Shown: in pieces, positions 55,554-64,000 of the stretch | How the letters are laid out: each line of letters begins with the position of its first letter | Numbering within the stretch: position 1 is the first letter of the stretch | NCBI GenBank assembly: GCA_004802725.1 | Contig: SGPM01000031.1 | Coordinates: forward strand, 1 to 64,000 | Length of the DNA: 64,000 nucleotides | DNA from: Antrodiella citrinella | Lineage: Eukaryota; Basidiomycota; Agaricomycetes; Polyporales; Steccherinaceae | Direction: 5' to 3' | Notes under the pieces: model-generated | What the model was told of the DNA's origin: nothing | What the model saw: only the letters and a program-made list of their open reading frames with translations | The model's database searches: none | Program-made: the position numbers and the translations under genes

Positions 55554-58500
55554 TCAACCTTCCGACACGACAGAGAAGCGGAGTTTGTCCGACATGAGAC
55601 CCGTCTCGCCGAGGTGCAGCGTCCCGCCCGCACGCGCACTGCGCTCCAGCAAGTCGTCCCACTTCGCTGCCTTCTCCCTCTCGCTCAGCGCAGTTCTTGG
55701 GGACTCCTTATCGCGGAAGTTCAACGGCGACTTCGACTGGGGCGACGCCAACGAGGAGGACGGGGACGCAGACGGCGCATCCTTTGACCGCGCCGTCGTG
55801 CTGATAGACCGGCGAGACCGACTGAAGACATCAATCGACAGTGATGGGAGGACAGGCGTGCGTGGCGATGAGAACGAGATCGGTGATGGCTTCGTCGTCG
55901 AGGAAGGGGACGGTCTGTTAGTCGAAGATGGCGACGGACTGCTATCTGATGAATTCGGCCCACGTCTGGAGCTTTTGCGGGGACGGGGCGGTGCAGAGAG
56001 CGGGGAATCAGCGAAGCCGAATTCTGACATTGAGAGAGACAGGACAGGCGGTGAGGGGAAGTGGTTCACTGCTACGCTGGTGTTAAATGCGGGAATAGTA
56101 GGAGAAGGGGGTGGTAGAGGAGGCTTGCCTCCGATGCTTTGCTGTGCTCGTCTGGGTGGGAAGGGCAATGACGGTTGGACCTCTACTGGACTCGTCAAGG
56201 ATGAAGAGTCATCTGGAGCCGAGCGAGAGCGTACAGGCTTACGTCTGTTCATGTTCATTGGCGTAAGCGGGTGGGCAGGATCGTCGTCGTCCATACGATA
56301 TAACTCGGAGGGCTCAATGATATGCTGAGAGAGAGAGACGCCATGTGAACCTGGTAATGGAGGAAGCTCTTCACCATAGGACGTTGTCGATGAGCGATTT
56401 GAATGCGTCTTCTGGAAGAATTTCGTAGAGGCGATATCAGAGGACATAGGTGATGATGACCGTGTCGTCGTGCTCGGTCGCGGATCCGCCTTGTTCCCAG
56501 TAGAAGGACGTGAACGTGGATCAGTCTCCGCACGCGCCGTAGGCTGACTCGATGATGCAGTAGATGGCCGTAGACCCGACATGGAGGAGCGGGATTGCAT
56601 AAACCGTGATAGCAGTATCCCAGACTCACCAACGAGCTCGTCGCTAGCTGGTTTCTGAATGTCCAGAGTCAGCCGTGAAGGCAGAAAGTCCTTGGGCAAA
56701 GCGGGAACGGGTGGCGGCGGCGGCAAGGAATTGCGCGTGCCGCTGTACTTGTCTCGCAAGCCACCAGTACTAATACGCTTCATCAACTTCCAGAGCTTGC
56801 CGCCCGACGACGGTTCCTCCTCTTTCTCTTTCTCCCGCTCCTTTTGCTTGCTCTTGTCCTTGTCATGAATAGGGGGCTTGTGTGATCGTTTCGAGGCGTC
56901 GAACTTGTCCCCTTGGACATTGGAGGCAATTGACGACATCGTCTCTCTCACATCCACCTTGACAAACCCATCCACGGACGACGCGCGACCCACATCCAAC
57001 GAGATTCCCCCTCCATCCTGCGTCCCACTCTCTCGACCATCATACGGCATCCACACCTTCCCTTGCCCCTCTGCCGCATCCTTCTCCTTCCTCTCTGGCC
57101 TAGACCCCCGCTGCGGCGAATCGTCTCTTCCACTTCTCCCCGTACCCGTAACCTTCCTTAACCTCCCCGACATCTTCCTCGACAGACCCTTCATCCCACC
57201 AGCCGTCCCACTCCCATGTCCCGAGTCTGGCTTCGCAACCGGTGCGATAGCAGCAGCAGCAGTGACCGTCGTCGTCCGAGAAGTACCACACCCATAATAC
57301 GCGTCGAAGCTCAGCTGCCACTCCTCCTCGCGCGAGGCAAACAGGCGGTCCGACGAGCTCCCAAACACCGTATAGTACGGCTCGATAGGTCCGTCCGTCT
57401 TCACGTCCACCGCGGTCAGCGACAGGTCGTCGTCCGAGTCTGGCATCTTGGCGAACGAGAGAGTGGATACGCTGGTCTGGGAATGCATACTATGCAGAGT
57501 ATCTAGATGGTCGTTCCCACCCGACATCTCCGCAAGCTTTTCTCGTCGCTCCTCCTGTTGCTTGTAGGCGTGAGCGACAGCCCCAGCGGGCGTCAACCCA
57601 CTTGGTGGACTCGCATCTTTCAACCCAGCTCGAACGGAGATCGGATCAGCAGTGCCGCTACCGCCGACACGTCGAGAAGTCGAAGCCGAGGGCGCGCCAG
57701 GACGGGCCGTTTCAGAAGATCGTGCAGGCTGGCGCGAAGCCGATCCACGTGAGGTCTCATTTGAACTGAAACTGTTGGTTTGTGCAGATGACTGCACCGA
57801 GGACGTCTTGATTGTGGCAGCTGAGGGCGTCGACACTCCAGAACGAGCGCTGACTTTGCGTCGGAGCACCGCGCGCGGTTTAAGGATAGGTGGGTCCCGT
57901 TGGCGTTCCGGTTCGCGCGAAGGAGGGGTCGAGGAGAACCTTGGAGAGACGCTGACGCCTGGACGTGAAGGAGAATCTGCCAGTTCATTCATACTCCTTG
58001 CAGAAACGCGTTCTCGTAATGGCTTCGGGGACGTGGCAGATAGGGCAGCGGTGCGCTGTCGTAAAATGTCCTGAGCTTGTGCCTGCGCCGTCATAAGTCG
58101 ACGAGAAGCAGAAGGGGATGCAGATGGCTCAGAGTCAGAGGGCAAGGAGATGATGGAAGACCCTGAATGGTTGGGGAGCGCAGGTTTACTGAGCAGTCTT
58201 TTAAGATCTAGATGACCACCTCCCTCACGGTCGGACCCAGTACCAGCAGAAGATTTTCCTGACACCGATGCTGACGCTTGGCGACCCGCACGTGAAGTGG
58301 ACGGATGGGCGCGAAAACTTTCTGATGTGCTGGTAGACGGACTGGACTGCAAGTGGGAGTAGGTTGTAGAAGACGCCTGCGAATCAGCCGTCGTTGTTCG
58401 GCGTTGTGTCTGATTTGTTGCAAACGACTCGTGGCTGCGTTGCGGGGAGGGCCCCAACTTGCGTGACGCAGTCCTACCAAAACCCGGCGAGGTGAGCGGG

Positions 58501-58943
58501 GAGGAGGACGTAGGGGACGACACCCGAGAGGAGCTATTTATCGTTCCGTACCTGCCTGCATCAGGAGCGGGTGACCCACAGAGGGGAGAAGCCGTCAGAG
58601 CCGTGGCATTGTAAGAGCGAGAGCGTGAGGGTGGTTGTTGTGGAGGTAGCGCGTCTTTCGCTGAGGCCTTGCTTCTAGAACCAGCCATCAACTCCTTTCG
58701 TTGAAGATTGTCCGAATCAACGGGCTGGGAGTGGTCGACGGAAATGGCAGAAGAGGATGACCCAGCGACTGCAGTAACATTGCTTGATGTGATAGCATTG
58801 GATGAGTGTTGTCGCGCCGTGGAAGCCTTTACATCGGATTTTGTATCGGGTGGTCGCCGAGGCCCAGCTGGTGCAAGTCGGTAAGACCGGTCTCTGAACA
58901 ATCCGCTAGAAGACGGAACAGAAGACGATATGCCGGATTGCAT
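55554..58943 (-). CDS. large disordered Ser/Pro-rich protein, function unknown
   Basis: A single uninterrupted frame of 1129 residues in a genome where most genes have many introns. It starts MQSGISSSVPSSSGLFRDRS. Almost the whole length is Ser-, Pro-, Arg- and Thr-rich low complexity, typical of cytoplasmic scaffold or cell-polarity proteins. Short ordered-looking islands stand out: EEEWQLSFDAYYGCGTS (about residue 545), SGGKLWKLMKRISTGGLRDK with a preceding charged KDKSKQKEREKEKEEE run (about residue 700), SGILLSRFMQSRSSMSG (about 780) and the C-terminal EKAAKWDDLLERSARAGGTL, then SDKLRFSVVSEG at the end. No enzyme motif, membrane helix or signal peptide. No family recognised. It may be a conserved agaricomycete protein because islands of complex sequence survive in the disorder. 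Confidence 0.75.
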   Translation of the reverse strand: MQSGISSSVPSSSGLFRDRSYRLAPAGPRRPPDTKSDVKASTARQHSSNAITSSNVTAVAGSSSSAISVDHSQPVDSDNLQRKELMAGSRSKASAKDALPPQQPPSRSRSYNATALTASPLCGSPAPDAGRYGTINSSSRVSSPTSSSPLTSPGFGRTASRKLGPSPQRSHESFATNQTQRRTTTADSQASSTTYSHLQSSPSTSTSESFRAHPSTSRAGRQASASVSGKSSAGTGSDREGGGHLDLKRLLSKPALPNHSGSSIISLPSDSEPSASPSASRRLMTAQAQAQDILRQRTAALSATSPKPLRERVSARSMNELADSPSRPGVSVSPRFSSTPPSREPERQRDPPILKPRAVLRRKVSARSGVSTPSAATIKTSSVQSSAQTNSFSSNETSRGSASRQPARSSETARPGAPSASTSRRVGGSGTADPISVRAGLKDASPPSGLTPAGAVAHAYKQQEERREKLAEMSGGNDHLDTLHSMHSQTSVSTLSFAKMPDSDDDLSLTAVDVKTDGPIEPYYTVFGSSSDRLFASREEEWQLSFDAYYGCGTSRTTTVTAAAAIAPVAKPDSGHGSGTAGGMKGLSRKMSGRLRKVTGTGRSGRDDSPQRGSRPERKEKDAAEGQGKVWMPYDGRESGTQDGGGISLDVGRASSVDGFVKVDVRETMSSIASNVQGDKFDASKRSHKPPIHDKDKSKQKEREKEKEEEPSSGGKLWKLMKRISTGGLRDKYSGTRNSLPPPPPVPALPKDFLPSRLTLDIQKPASDELVGESGILLSRFMQSRSSMSGLRPSTASSSQPTARAETDPRSRPSTGNKADPRPSTTTRSSSPMSSDIASTKFFQKTHSNRSSTTSYGEELPPLPGSHGVSLSQHIIEPSELYRMDDDDPAHPLTPMNMNRRKPVRSRSAPDDSSSLTSPVEVQPSLPFPPRRAQQSIGGKPPLPPPSPTIPAFNTSVAVNHFPSPPVLSLSMSEFGFADSPLSAPPRPRKSSRRGPNSSDSSPSPSSTNRPSPSSTTKPSPISFSSPRTPVLPSLSIDVFSRSRRSISTTARSKDAPSASPSSSLASPQSKSPLNFRDKESPRTALSEREKAAKWDDLLERSARAGGTLHLGETGLMSDKLRFSVVSEG

Positions 58944-60551
58944 GGTGGGTGGAGGATAGGCTGGTGTAAAGGAATGTCGTCTGACCGTTCAGAGAGTGCT
59001 AGCTGGGGGTTTAGGAGGTGCATATTTGAGCAGAGACGCGAACTCACGATGCTGGCAGTAGTGGTATGTATCGTGCAAGGCGTGAAGGATAATTACAGTT
59101 GGACTGCTAGAACAGCCTGCAAAGATACGTTAAGCTTAGTCGAGAGCAGAGGGGGTGGGTTTCACCGCTCACATTCTTCGTTGAGGACAAAATATGGAAA
59201 ATGTGCAGGTGGGACAGGAGGAAAATGAAAGGAGTTGCTAATGTGCAAAAGTCACCACGTGGAGTCGAATATGTCAGGAGGGACACGAGGGGACACAGCA
59301 GCGAAACAGGGTGGTGGTGTGTAATTTGGGCCTGCGACTACGTCCGTTCGCGTGAGGGCGGAAACGGACGAGGAAACAAAGTTGAAGGAGAGGTAAACTG
59401 GTGGTCGCGGTAGAGAACGGATTGTCGGACGTGGTCGGTCGTCCGACGAGTATCGCAGGACGAGCCTACAGATGGTGGTAGCAATTGCAACGAGGAGTTA
59501 ATTTGGTAAGGACAGCGACGGCAACGACGAAACGAGTGTTAATTAATCTGGAAAATTGCAGAATAAAAAGAACAGGCGACGCTCGCCCGAACGACGAGGA
59601 CGAGCTTGAAGCAGGGTGAGAAATCTGCTGGCGGAGGTACAATAATCTACAGTAGTGCGGTCGGTCACTGATCCGCTCAACAGATGGCGTACAGTATGAG
59701 AAGTCGGAGACGGCTTCCCTGCCTCGAGGTGAAACAATCTGTCGAGCGACTGTCAAAACGCGTGTCCTTCGATGGTATGCGCCTTCTCGGACGACTCTGC
59801 TCGTTGCTAAGCACGACGACGAACAACGGCGGGACATCCGTGGGGGCCTTGAACGCGCCGCACGCCGCATATTCACGCGACGCGTACGAGACCCTAATGA
59901 GCGTTCTTTCAATTTTCCGGCACAGCGGCCCCATAGCAACCACTCTCCCACGCCCGTTGTTCCGGTGTTTCATCTCCGTTTTCGTACTCGCCGATCCGCC
60001 AGCTATCCTGTTTCGGTTCTTTTTCAACACCAGCGGTCAATAATCCTATCACTGTATCAAAACGTATGTCGGGAAGGGCCGTTCAGATGCTCTGATCTCT
60101 ACTCGGTCTCAGTAACACCTATTCACTGATTACAAGCTGAGGGTACGAGCTGGTACTAGTGAATTCGAAGCTATTCGAAGGTGTGTCAGAAGACACGTCA
60201 TGGAATATGAAGATGGATATATTCAGGACCCGGTACCTTTCCTGACATTGTACAAGGGCATGACATACGTTGTCCGGGCGGCGGGGTGTCAGCCAATATC
60301 GCACGTCGCACGTCGCCGCAGATAGTCAACTTGCAAGTTCGACGGCCCGTAATCGGTCCGTCAGTGTTTTGTCTCTCCGTGGCACCCGGGTTGCGTTATT
60401 CGCAGACTGACCGTATGTCATTAGCAGTCTCAAATACATCCACGACGTAGTATACACAGCAGCCCGCAAGACTCATAATTCAGCCTGCAAGAAATCGCGA
60501 AGTCAGTTTACCACGCACAGTCAATGGCAACTTGAAGAAAGAACCCACCTC
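58944..60551. other. 1.6-kb intergenic region, no gene seen
   Basis: Upstream DNA of the disordered-protein gene and downstream DNA of the small gene at 60552. Open frames on both strands between 59466 and 60043 overlap each other, have basic, low-complexity composition and lack splice structure, so I do not call them genes. Confidence 0.45.
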
Positions 60552-60920
60552 TCATTCCAGACTGAGTTCCTCGCGCGCAAGGACATCGAGGATAGTAGCA
60601 GCCCGACGCGCCATGAGTTCAAACTCCTCCTCGCGTCTGAGCAGCAAACCGGCTCCAATTGAGACGGCATCACCGACGTACGGGGCTGCAGCGACGGCGA
60701 CCTTCTTGGCCACATTTCCTACAGTCTGGAAACCCTTCTTGATATCCTTTCCCAAGTCAGAGAACGAGAACGCGCCGGACTCTTCAGCGTCCCGGAGGAT
60801 GAGGGTCCTGAAGTTGTATCAGAATCATCAGAACAAGAACTGAGACTACATGAAGAGAAATCACGGACCGTGCATTGTGAATATTATCGTGGTGGTGGAA
60901 ATGGCTTGGGCGGACGGCAT
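60552..60920 (-). CDS. small Gly/Ala/Lys-rich amphipathic protein, function unknown
   Basis: Exons 60865-60920 and 60552-60807, with a 57-base intron, give about 103 residues starting MPSAQAIST, or 88 from the Met at 60875. The core reads LRDAEESGAFSFSDLGKDIK, then KGFQTVGNVAKKVAVAAAPY, VGDAVSIGAGLLLRREEEFE and MARRAATILDVLAREELSLE at the stop. The middle is an alternating Lys, Ala, Val and Gly helix of the kind seen in small agaricomycete secreted or membrane-active proteins. The second exon could instead be spliced to the signal-peptide ORF at 61090-61203 (phase would fit after GAACC), which would make it one secreted protein. No domain family recognised. Confidence 0.5.
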
Positions 60921-61089
60921 GGCTGGACTCGAAACGGTGCGAGGGGTTAACCAATTCGTGGTTCCGTGGCGGCCATTGCGACTCTGGCCAGTGCCGACTG
61001 GATATACTAGTGACCTTTAATGTTTGACGACTGACAGGATCGCATCATCAGAAAAGGGGGATGTTGTATACATCAGTGAGAGGAACATA

Positions 61090-61203
61090 CTACGGTTCCC
61101 ATTTGGCGGGCTCCCGTCTCCCGAACGAGACAGCCGAAGGAGCAGCGAGAGCGGGCGCGAGAGCAGTCGCAGTGACGAGAGCAACGAGCATTGAAAAGCG
61201 CAT
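61090..61203 (-). CDS. very small ORF with a signal peptide
   Basis: 37 codons: MRFSMLVALVTATALAPALA is a clear signal peptide, followed by APSAVSFGRREPAKWEP and a stop. Mature length after cleavage would be only about 17 residues with a dibasic RR, so either it is a secreted peptide or exon 1 of a longer secreted protein that continues into the exon at 60552-60807. A TATA-like CCTTTATA lies at 61401-61408, about 200 bases upstream. Confidence 0.45.
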   Translation of the reverse strand: MRFSMLVALVTATALAPALAAPSAVSFGRREPAKWEP

Positions 61204-62363
61204 CGTTTGTTGTCGTGGATTTGAGGACGTAGATGAGAGTGCGAGATTGAATGACTTGTGATCAAGAAAGGTTGTCAAACAGTCAATGTCGACACAACAC
61301 GAACTATCAGACGATGTACATGAATAAGTACTTACCAACCAGTACCAAACTTGAGAAGGAGTGAGCTCGGCTGAGAAATCAACAAACTCACAGGTCGGAC
61401 CTTTATACTCCCTAAGCTGACGCTATCATGTACGCAATAGCAGTGTCTGCGTCAGAAGCCTGCATGGTCCAGCGAAGGTTGAAAGTGAGAGGATATCGTC
61501 CGAGCTGTCCGACCAATATTGCCGTACACTACTCATGGGCCGCATTATCAGCGCGCACACACTGGGGGCGGCTTGAATACTGCTTGGCACCATTGCAAGT
61601 CCTTTCGCCACGGGTTATTGCCAGACATTCTAGTCGAGTGAAGCTGTCAGTACAATTGCTGAAAGATTTGAGTGGGATTGCCAACAAAAATGCCGGTGGG
61701 TCTTCAGCATCACGAAATATACGCGCTGTGGCGTCAGCTACCTGGATGAAGGAGATTTTTAGTCAAACGATCACACCCCAAAGATGAGAGAGACTTGCCC
61801 GTCGACATTGACAATATAATCACTCAGTGTGAGGGCGTCTCTATCTAGAGATAATAATAACAGAGGATCCGGCCTTAGGTTTCGACATAATCCATTGTCG
61901 GGTCCACACAAACCACAACGGGCATCTGGCAACGGGACAAATACTGGAAAACAACGTTCAGCTGGTCAAAATCTGTGCATATCAACAGTTACCGGTCACC
62001 AGTCAAGAGAGCAACATATCGTCGTCAGATGATGATGATGGCACACCTCCGCTGTTTGACCACTGGAATCAATTTTCATTCCTGGATTTGAAACTGATGC
62101 AGTACACAAGTATACGTTAACATCCCATGAGCATAACCCACCGATATCCAACTACAGCATTTGAGCATTATTGTATCGCATTAAGCAGGTCGTGTATCAA
62201 TCCGTAGCAATCTGGAGGGCCCAAAAAACGCATCAGCACTGCATCTCGAAGAATCGAAGTCGACGTCGAACCCCAGAAGTAGAATCGGAGGAACGAGAAG
62301 ATGCGATTGCCCAACTTACCTCATTACAACAGAAACGCAAGAATCAGCATAGCACAGCACACC
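61204..62363. other. intergenic, no gene seen
   Basis: About 1.16 kb up to the stop of the Ist2 gene. A TATA-like element (minus strand TATAAAGG at 61401-61408) may serve the small secreted ORF. Otherwise only short ORFs without signature. Confidence 0.45.
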
Positions 62364-64000
62364 TCAAGCATCCTTGATACCCTTCTCCAGCTCCTGCAGC
62401 CCCTCATCGAACTCCCAGAACGCCTTCTCCCCACCCGACATAACCCGCGCCCCATCGGCCTTCCCACTACCACCACCCACGTGATGCTTCTCTTCTTCTA
62501 CCGCCTTCGCGACTTCCGCGACCCCCAGCGACTTGAGGTACTCCTTCTTCACTACCGTCTCCAACCGCTCGGCCTCTTTCTCCTCTTTGCTTCCTTTCCA
62601 GAGAAGACGTTCGAGAACATGTCGTACGAGTACACGTACGATCATGTACCCGTGTGACGCCGCTAAGGCGACGAGCATCGCGGTGAAGAGCAGGTCGCGT
62701 GTGGAGGTATCTTGGTTGGCAAGGCGATGGTGTTTGTACGACAAAGAAGTGCCAAGAGGTTTGCAGTGGTCACTGGGACGGAAGAGATATACTAGGGCTG
62801 AGTTTGTGAGAGCGGCGAGCCAGGTGAGGAAGGTGAGTGAGTCTAGCCACGGTCCTATGGTGTCGCTGCGAGAAGGTACCGGTCGTCTCGTGTGTACTGT
62901 GATCTTGAACGCGTCTGACCGCAGTTCAAGCCAGTTGTTCAGAAGGGACATCACTACAAAGCATGATGTCAACAGATAGACACGCAGGAGATGTACTGGA
63001 ACTCACCTGGGGCAAGCGGCCAGATCGTCGACCACAGCGCGACATAGCCAAATTGCGTGACCATCTCGCTGTAATCCGCGAACAAGGTATACTCTGGTAG
63101 CGCCACCTCCCTACGCACCCTCTCCATAAACTCTCTCTCCTCCTTCCCATTCGCACTCTTCGCCACCTCGCTCTCACTCGCCTCATCCTCAAACATCACC
63201 CTCTTCTTCTTCGCACCTCCGTTGGTCGACCCGCCCGCAGGGGGCGCGAACGACAGCCCCTTTCCATTCCGGAAGTTCTCCACTGCACGCAACACAAACG
63301 GAAGCCCGACCTCCAAAAATGTGTCCACAACCTGGTTCGTGACGGTGAACGCGAACATCTGATCCTGGAGACGCGACGAGTTGAGTTTGCTGCGCGCATT
63401 AACACCGTCTGTCTCCCAGAATCCTCGAGCGGTCTGATGGTGGATCTCCGCCCCGATCGAGTCGTCTACTTTGCTTGCTGTGGCAGCTACAACCCGTGCA
63501 GTGGGTCCAGAGCCGAACGTCGATAGGACGGATGTCGACCAGCTTTTCGAGGGTGATCGGTGGAATAAGTACGTTTGTACGAAGGACATAACTTCTTCTC
63601 CGAAGGGGACGTAAATGAAGGCGGACAACGCTAGACCGAGGTAAGCCACAATAGCGGATAGAGCGAATGTCTTGATCGTTAGGGATGCGTCATGTGTGGA
63701 TTGGTGTCCGTGGTTCTCCCAGTTGGTGAGACGGACGGCGTAAGTATGATAGACACCGAGCAAACGAGGAATTAGAGCCGTAAATAGTACGGTAGGAGTG
63801 AACCCCTACAAATGTATTCAGTACGTCTTCGCTAGATGTAAAATGAAAAGTTACACACCACAAGACGATTCCCGGGGCCCTTGTAAAGTTGTGTTACGAA
63901 AGCCTCGAAGACAAAGATTCCGGTGAGAAGGACAGCGAGTACACCGGCAAAGAGAAGAATGACGGGCAGACTGGCTACCATCCTCATGTCGCGTCTCCAC
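62364..64000 (-). CDS. Ist2/anoctamin (TMEM16) family membrane protein, 5' part outside the window
   Basis: Member of the TMEM16 family; the yeast homologue Ist2 tethers the ER to the plasma membrane. The frame enters from beyond 64000 with RDMRMVASLPVILLFAGVLA, then VFEAFVTQLYKGPGNRLV, and continues by an intron near 63860 into GFTPTVLFTALIPRLLGVYH and TNWENHGHQSTHDASLTIKT, the conserved family segments. Next come further helices (FALSAIVAYLGLALSAFIYV), QDQMFAFTVTNQVVDTFLEV, a cytosolic loop, EYTLFADYSEMVTQFGYVAL and, across an intron, MSLLNNWLELRSDAFKITVH, which fit the conserved helix pair that carries Ca2+-binding acids in scramblases. The last helix is LLFTAMLVALAASHGYMIV, followed by a charged tail ending LQELEKGIKDA. 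Compared with yeast Ist2 the cytosolic tail is short. Fungal Ist2 has no confirmed channel activity. Confidence 0.88.

Noticed and set aside
59466..60043. overlapping open frames on both strands near 59.5-60 kb
   Set aside because: Basic, low-complexity, mutually overlapping and without splice structure or family signs.
1..64000. CRISPR arrays, insertion sequences and ribosomal RNA
   Set aside because: No regularly spaced identical repeats, no transposase motif and no rRNA-like stretch were seen; the gene structure is eukaryotic throughout.

Overview
The window looks like nuclear DNA of an agaricomycete (mushroom-forming basidiomycete) fungus. Genes are dense, lie on both strands, and are broken by many introns of about 50-60 bases with GT-AG ends. 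The gene set includes families typical of that group: two cospin-type (I66) protease inhibitors, a DUF6533 membrane protein, and a kinase with tandem SH3 domains. There are scattered N bases in the first 2.5 kb and one near 27.4 kb. Exon limits below were read by eye from splice sites, reading phase and family resemblance; no alignment was run.

Layout. 1-3.7 kb: a secreted chorismate mutase (3' end outside the window) and a DUF6533 membrane protein, both minus. 5.5-11.6 kb: two I66 inhibitor paralogues facing each other, flanking the divergent pair UBC6 (tail-anchored E2) and CWC27 (spliceosomal cyclophilin). 12.4-13.4 kb: thymidylate kinase with three ACGCGT boxes just upstream. 13.4-15.1 kb: a 1.7-kb block with no CpG at all that holds an intact two-exon ORF of unknown function, followed by gene-free DNA with degenerate repeats to about 17 kb. 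17.6-23.8 kb: an Opi1-type regulator of lipid synthesis and a two-finger GATA factor of the iron-responsive SRE/Urbs1/Fep1 type. 25.8-31.2 kb: ribosomal protein eL37 and a VPS9-domain Rab5 exchange factor. 31.7-40.4 kb: an unrecognised helical protein, a Bud6/Aip3 N-terminal-like protein, a kinase-like fragment and a dynactin p24-like subunit. 40.7-50.4 kb: a kinase-SH3-SH3 gene, carboxypeptidase S, mitoribosomal protein mS29 (DAP3), and a decayed inverted paralogue of the kinase. 50.8-54.7 kb: HSE1 (ESCRT-0) divergent from MMS2 (E2 variant). 55.5-64 kb: a large disordered protein, two very small ORFs, and the 3' part of an Ist2/anoctamin gene running off the window.

How the genes fit together. 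Several products belong to ubiquitin and endosome biology (UBC6, MMS2, HSE1, VPS9, vacuolar carboxypeptidase S, ER-plasma membrane Ist2), but most are separate transcription units and this may be chance. The most unusual material is the CpG-free block, the decaying kinase copy, the secreted chorismate mutase, and two readable regulatory signatures: MBF-type boxes at thymidylate kinase, and GATA-factor sites in and near the iron GATA gene.
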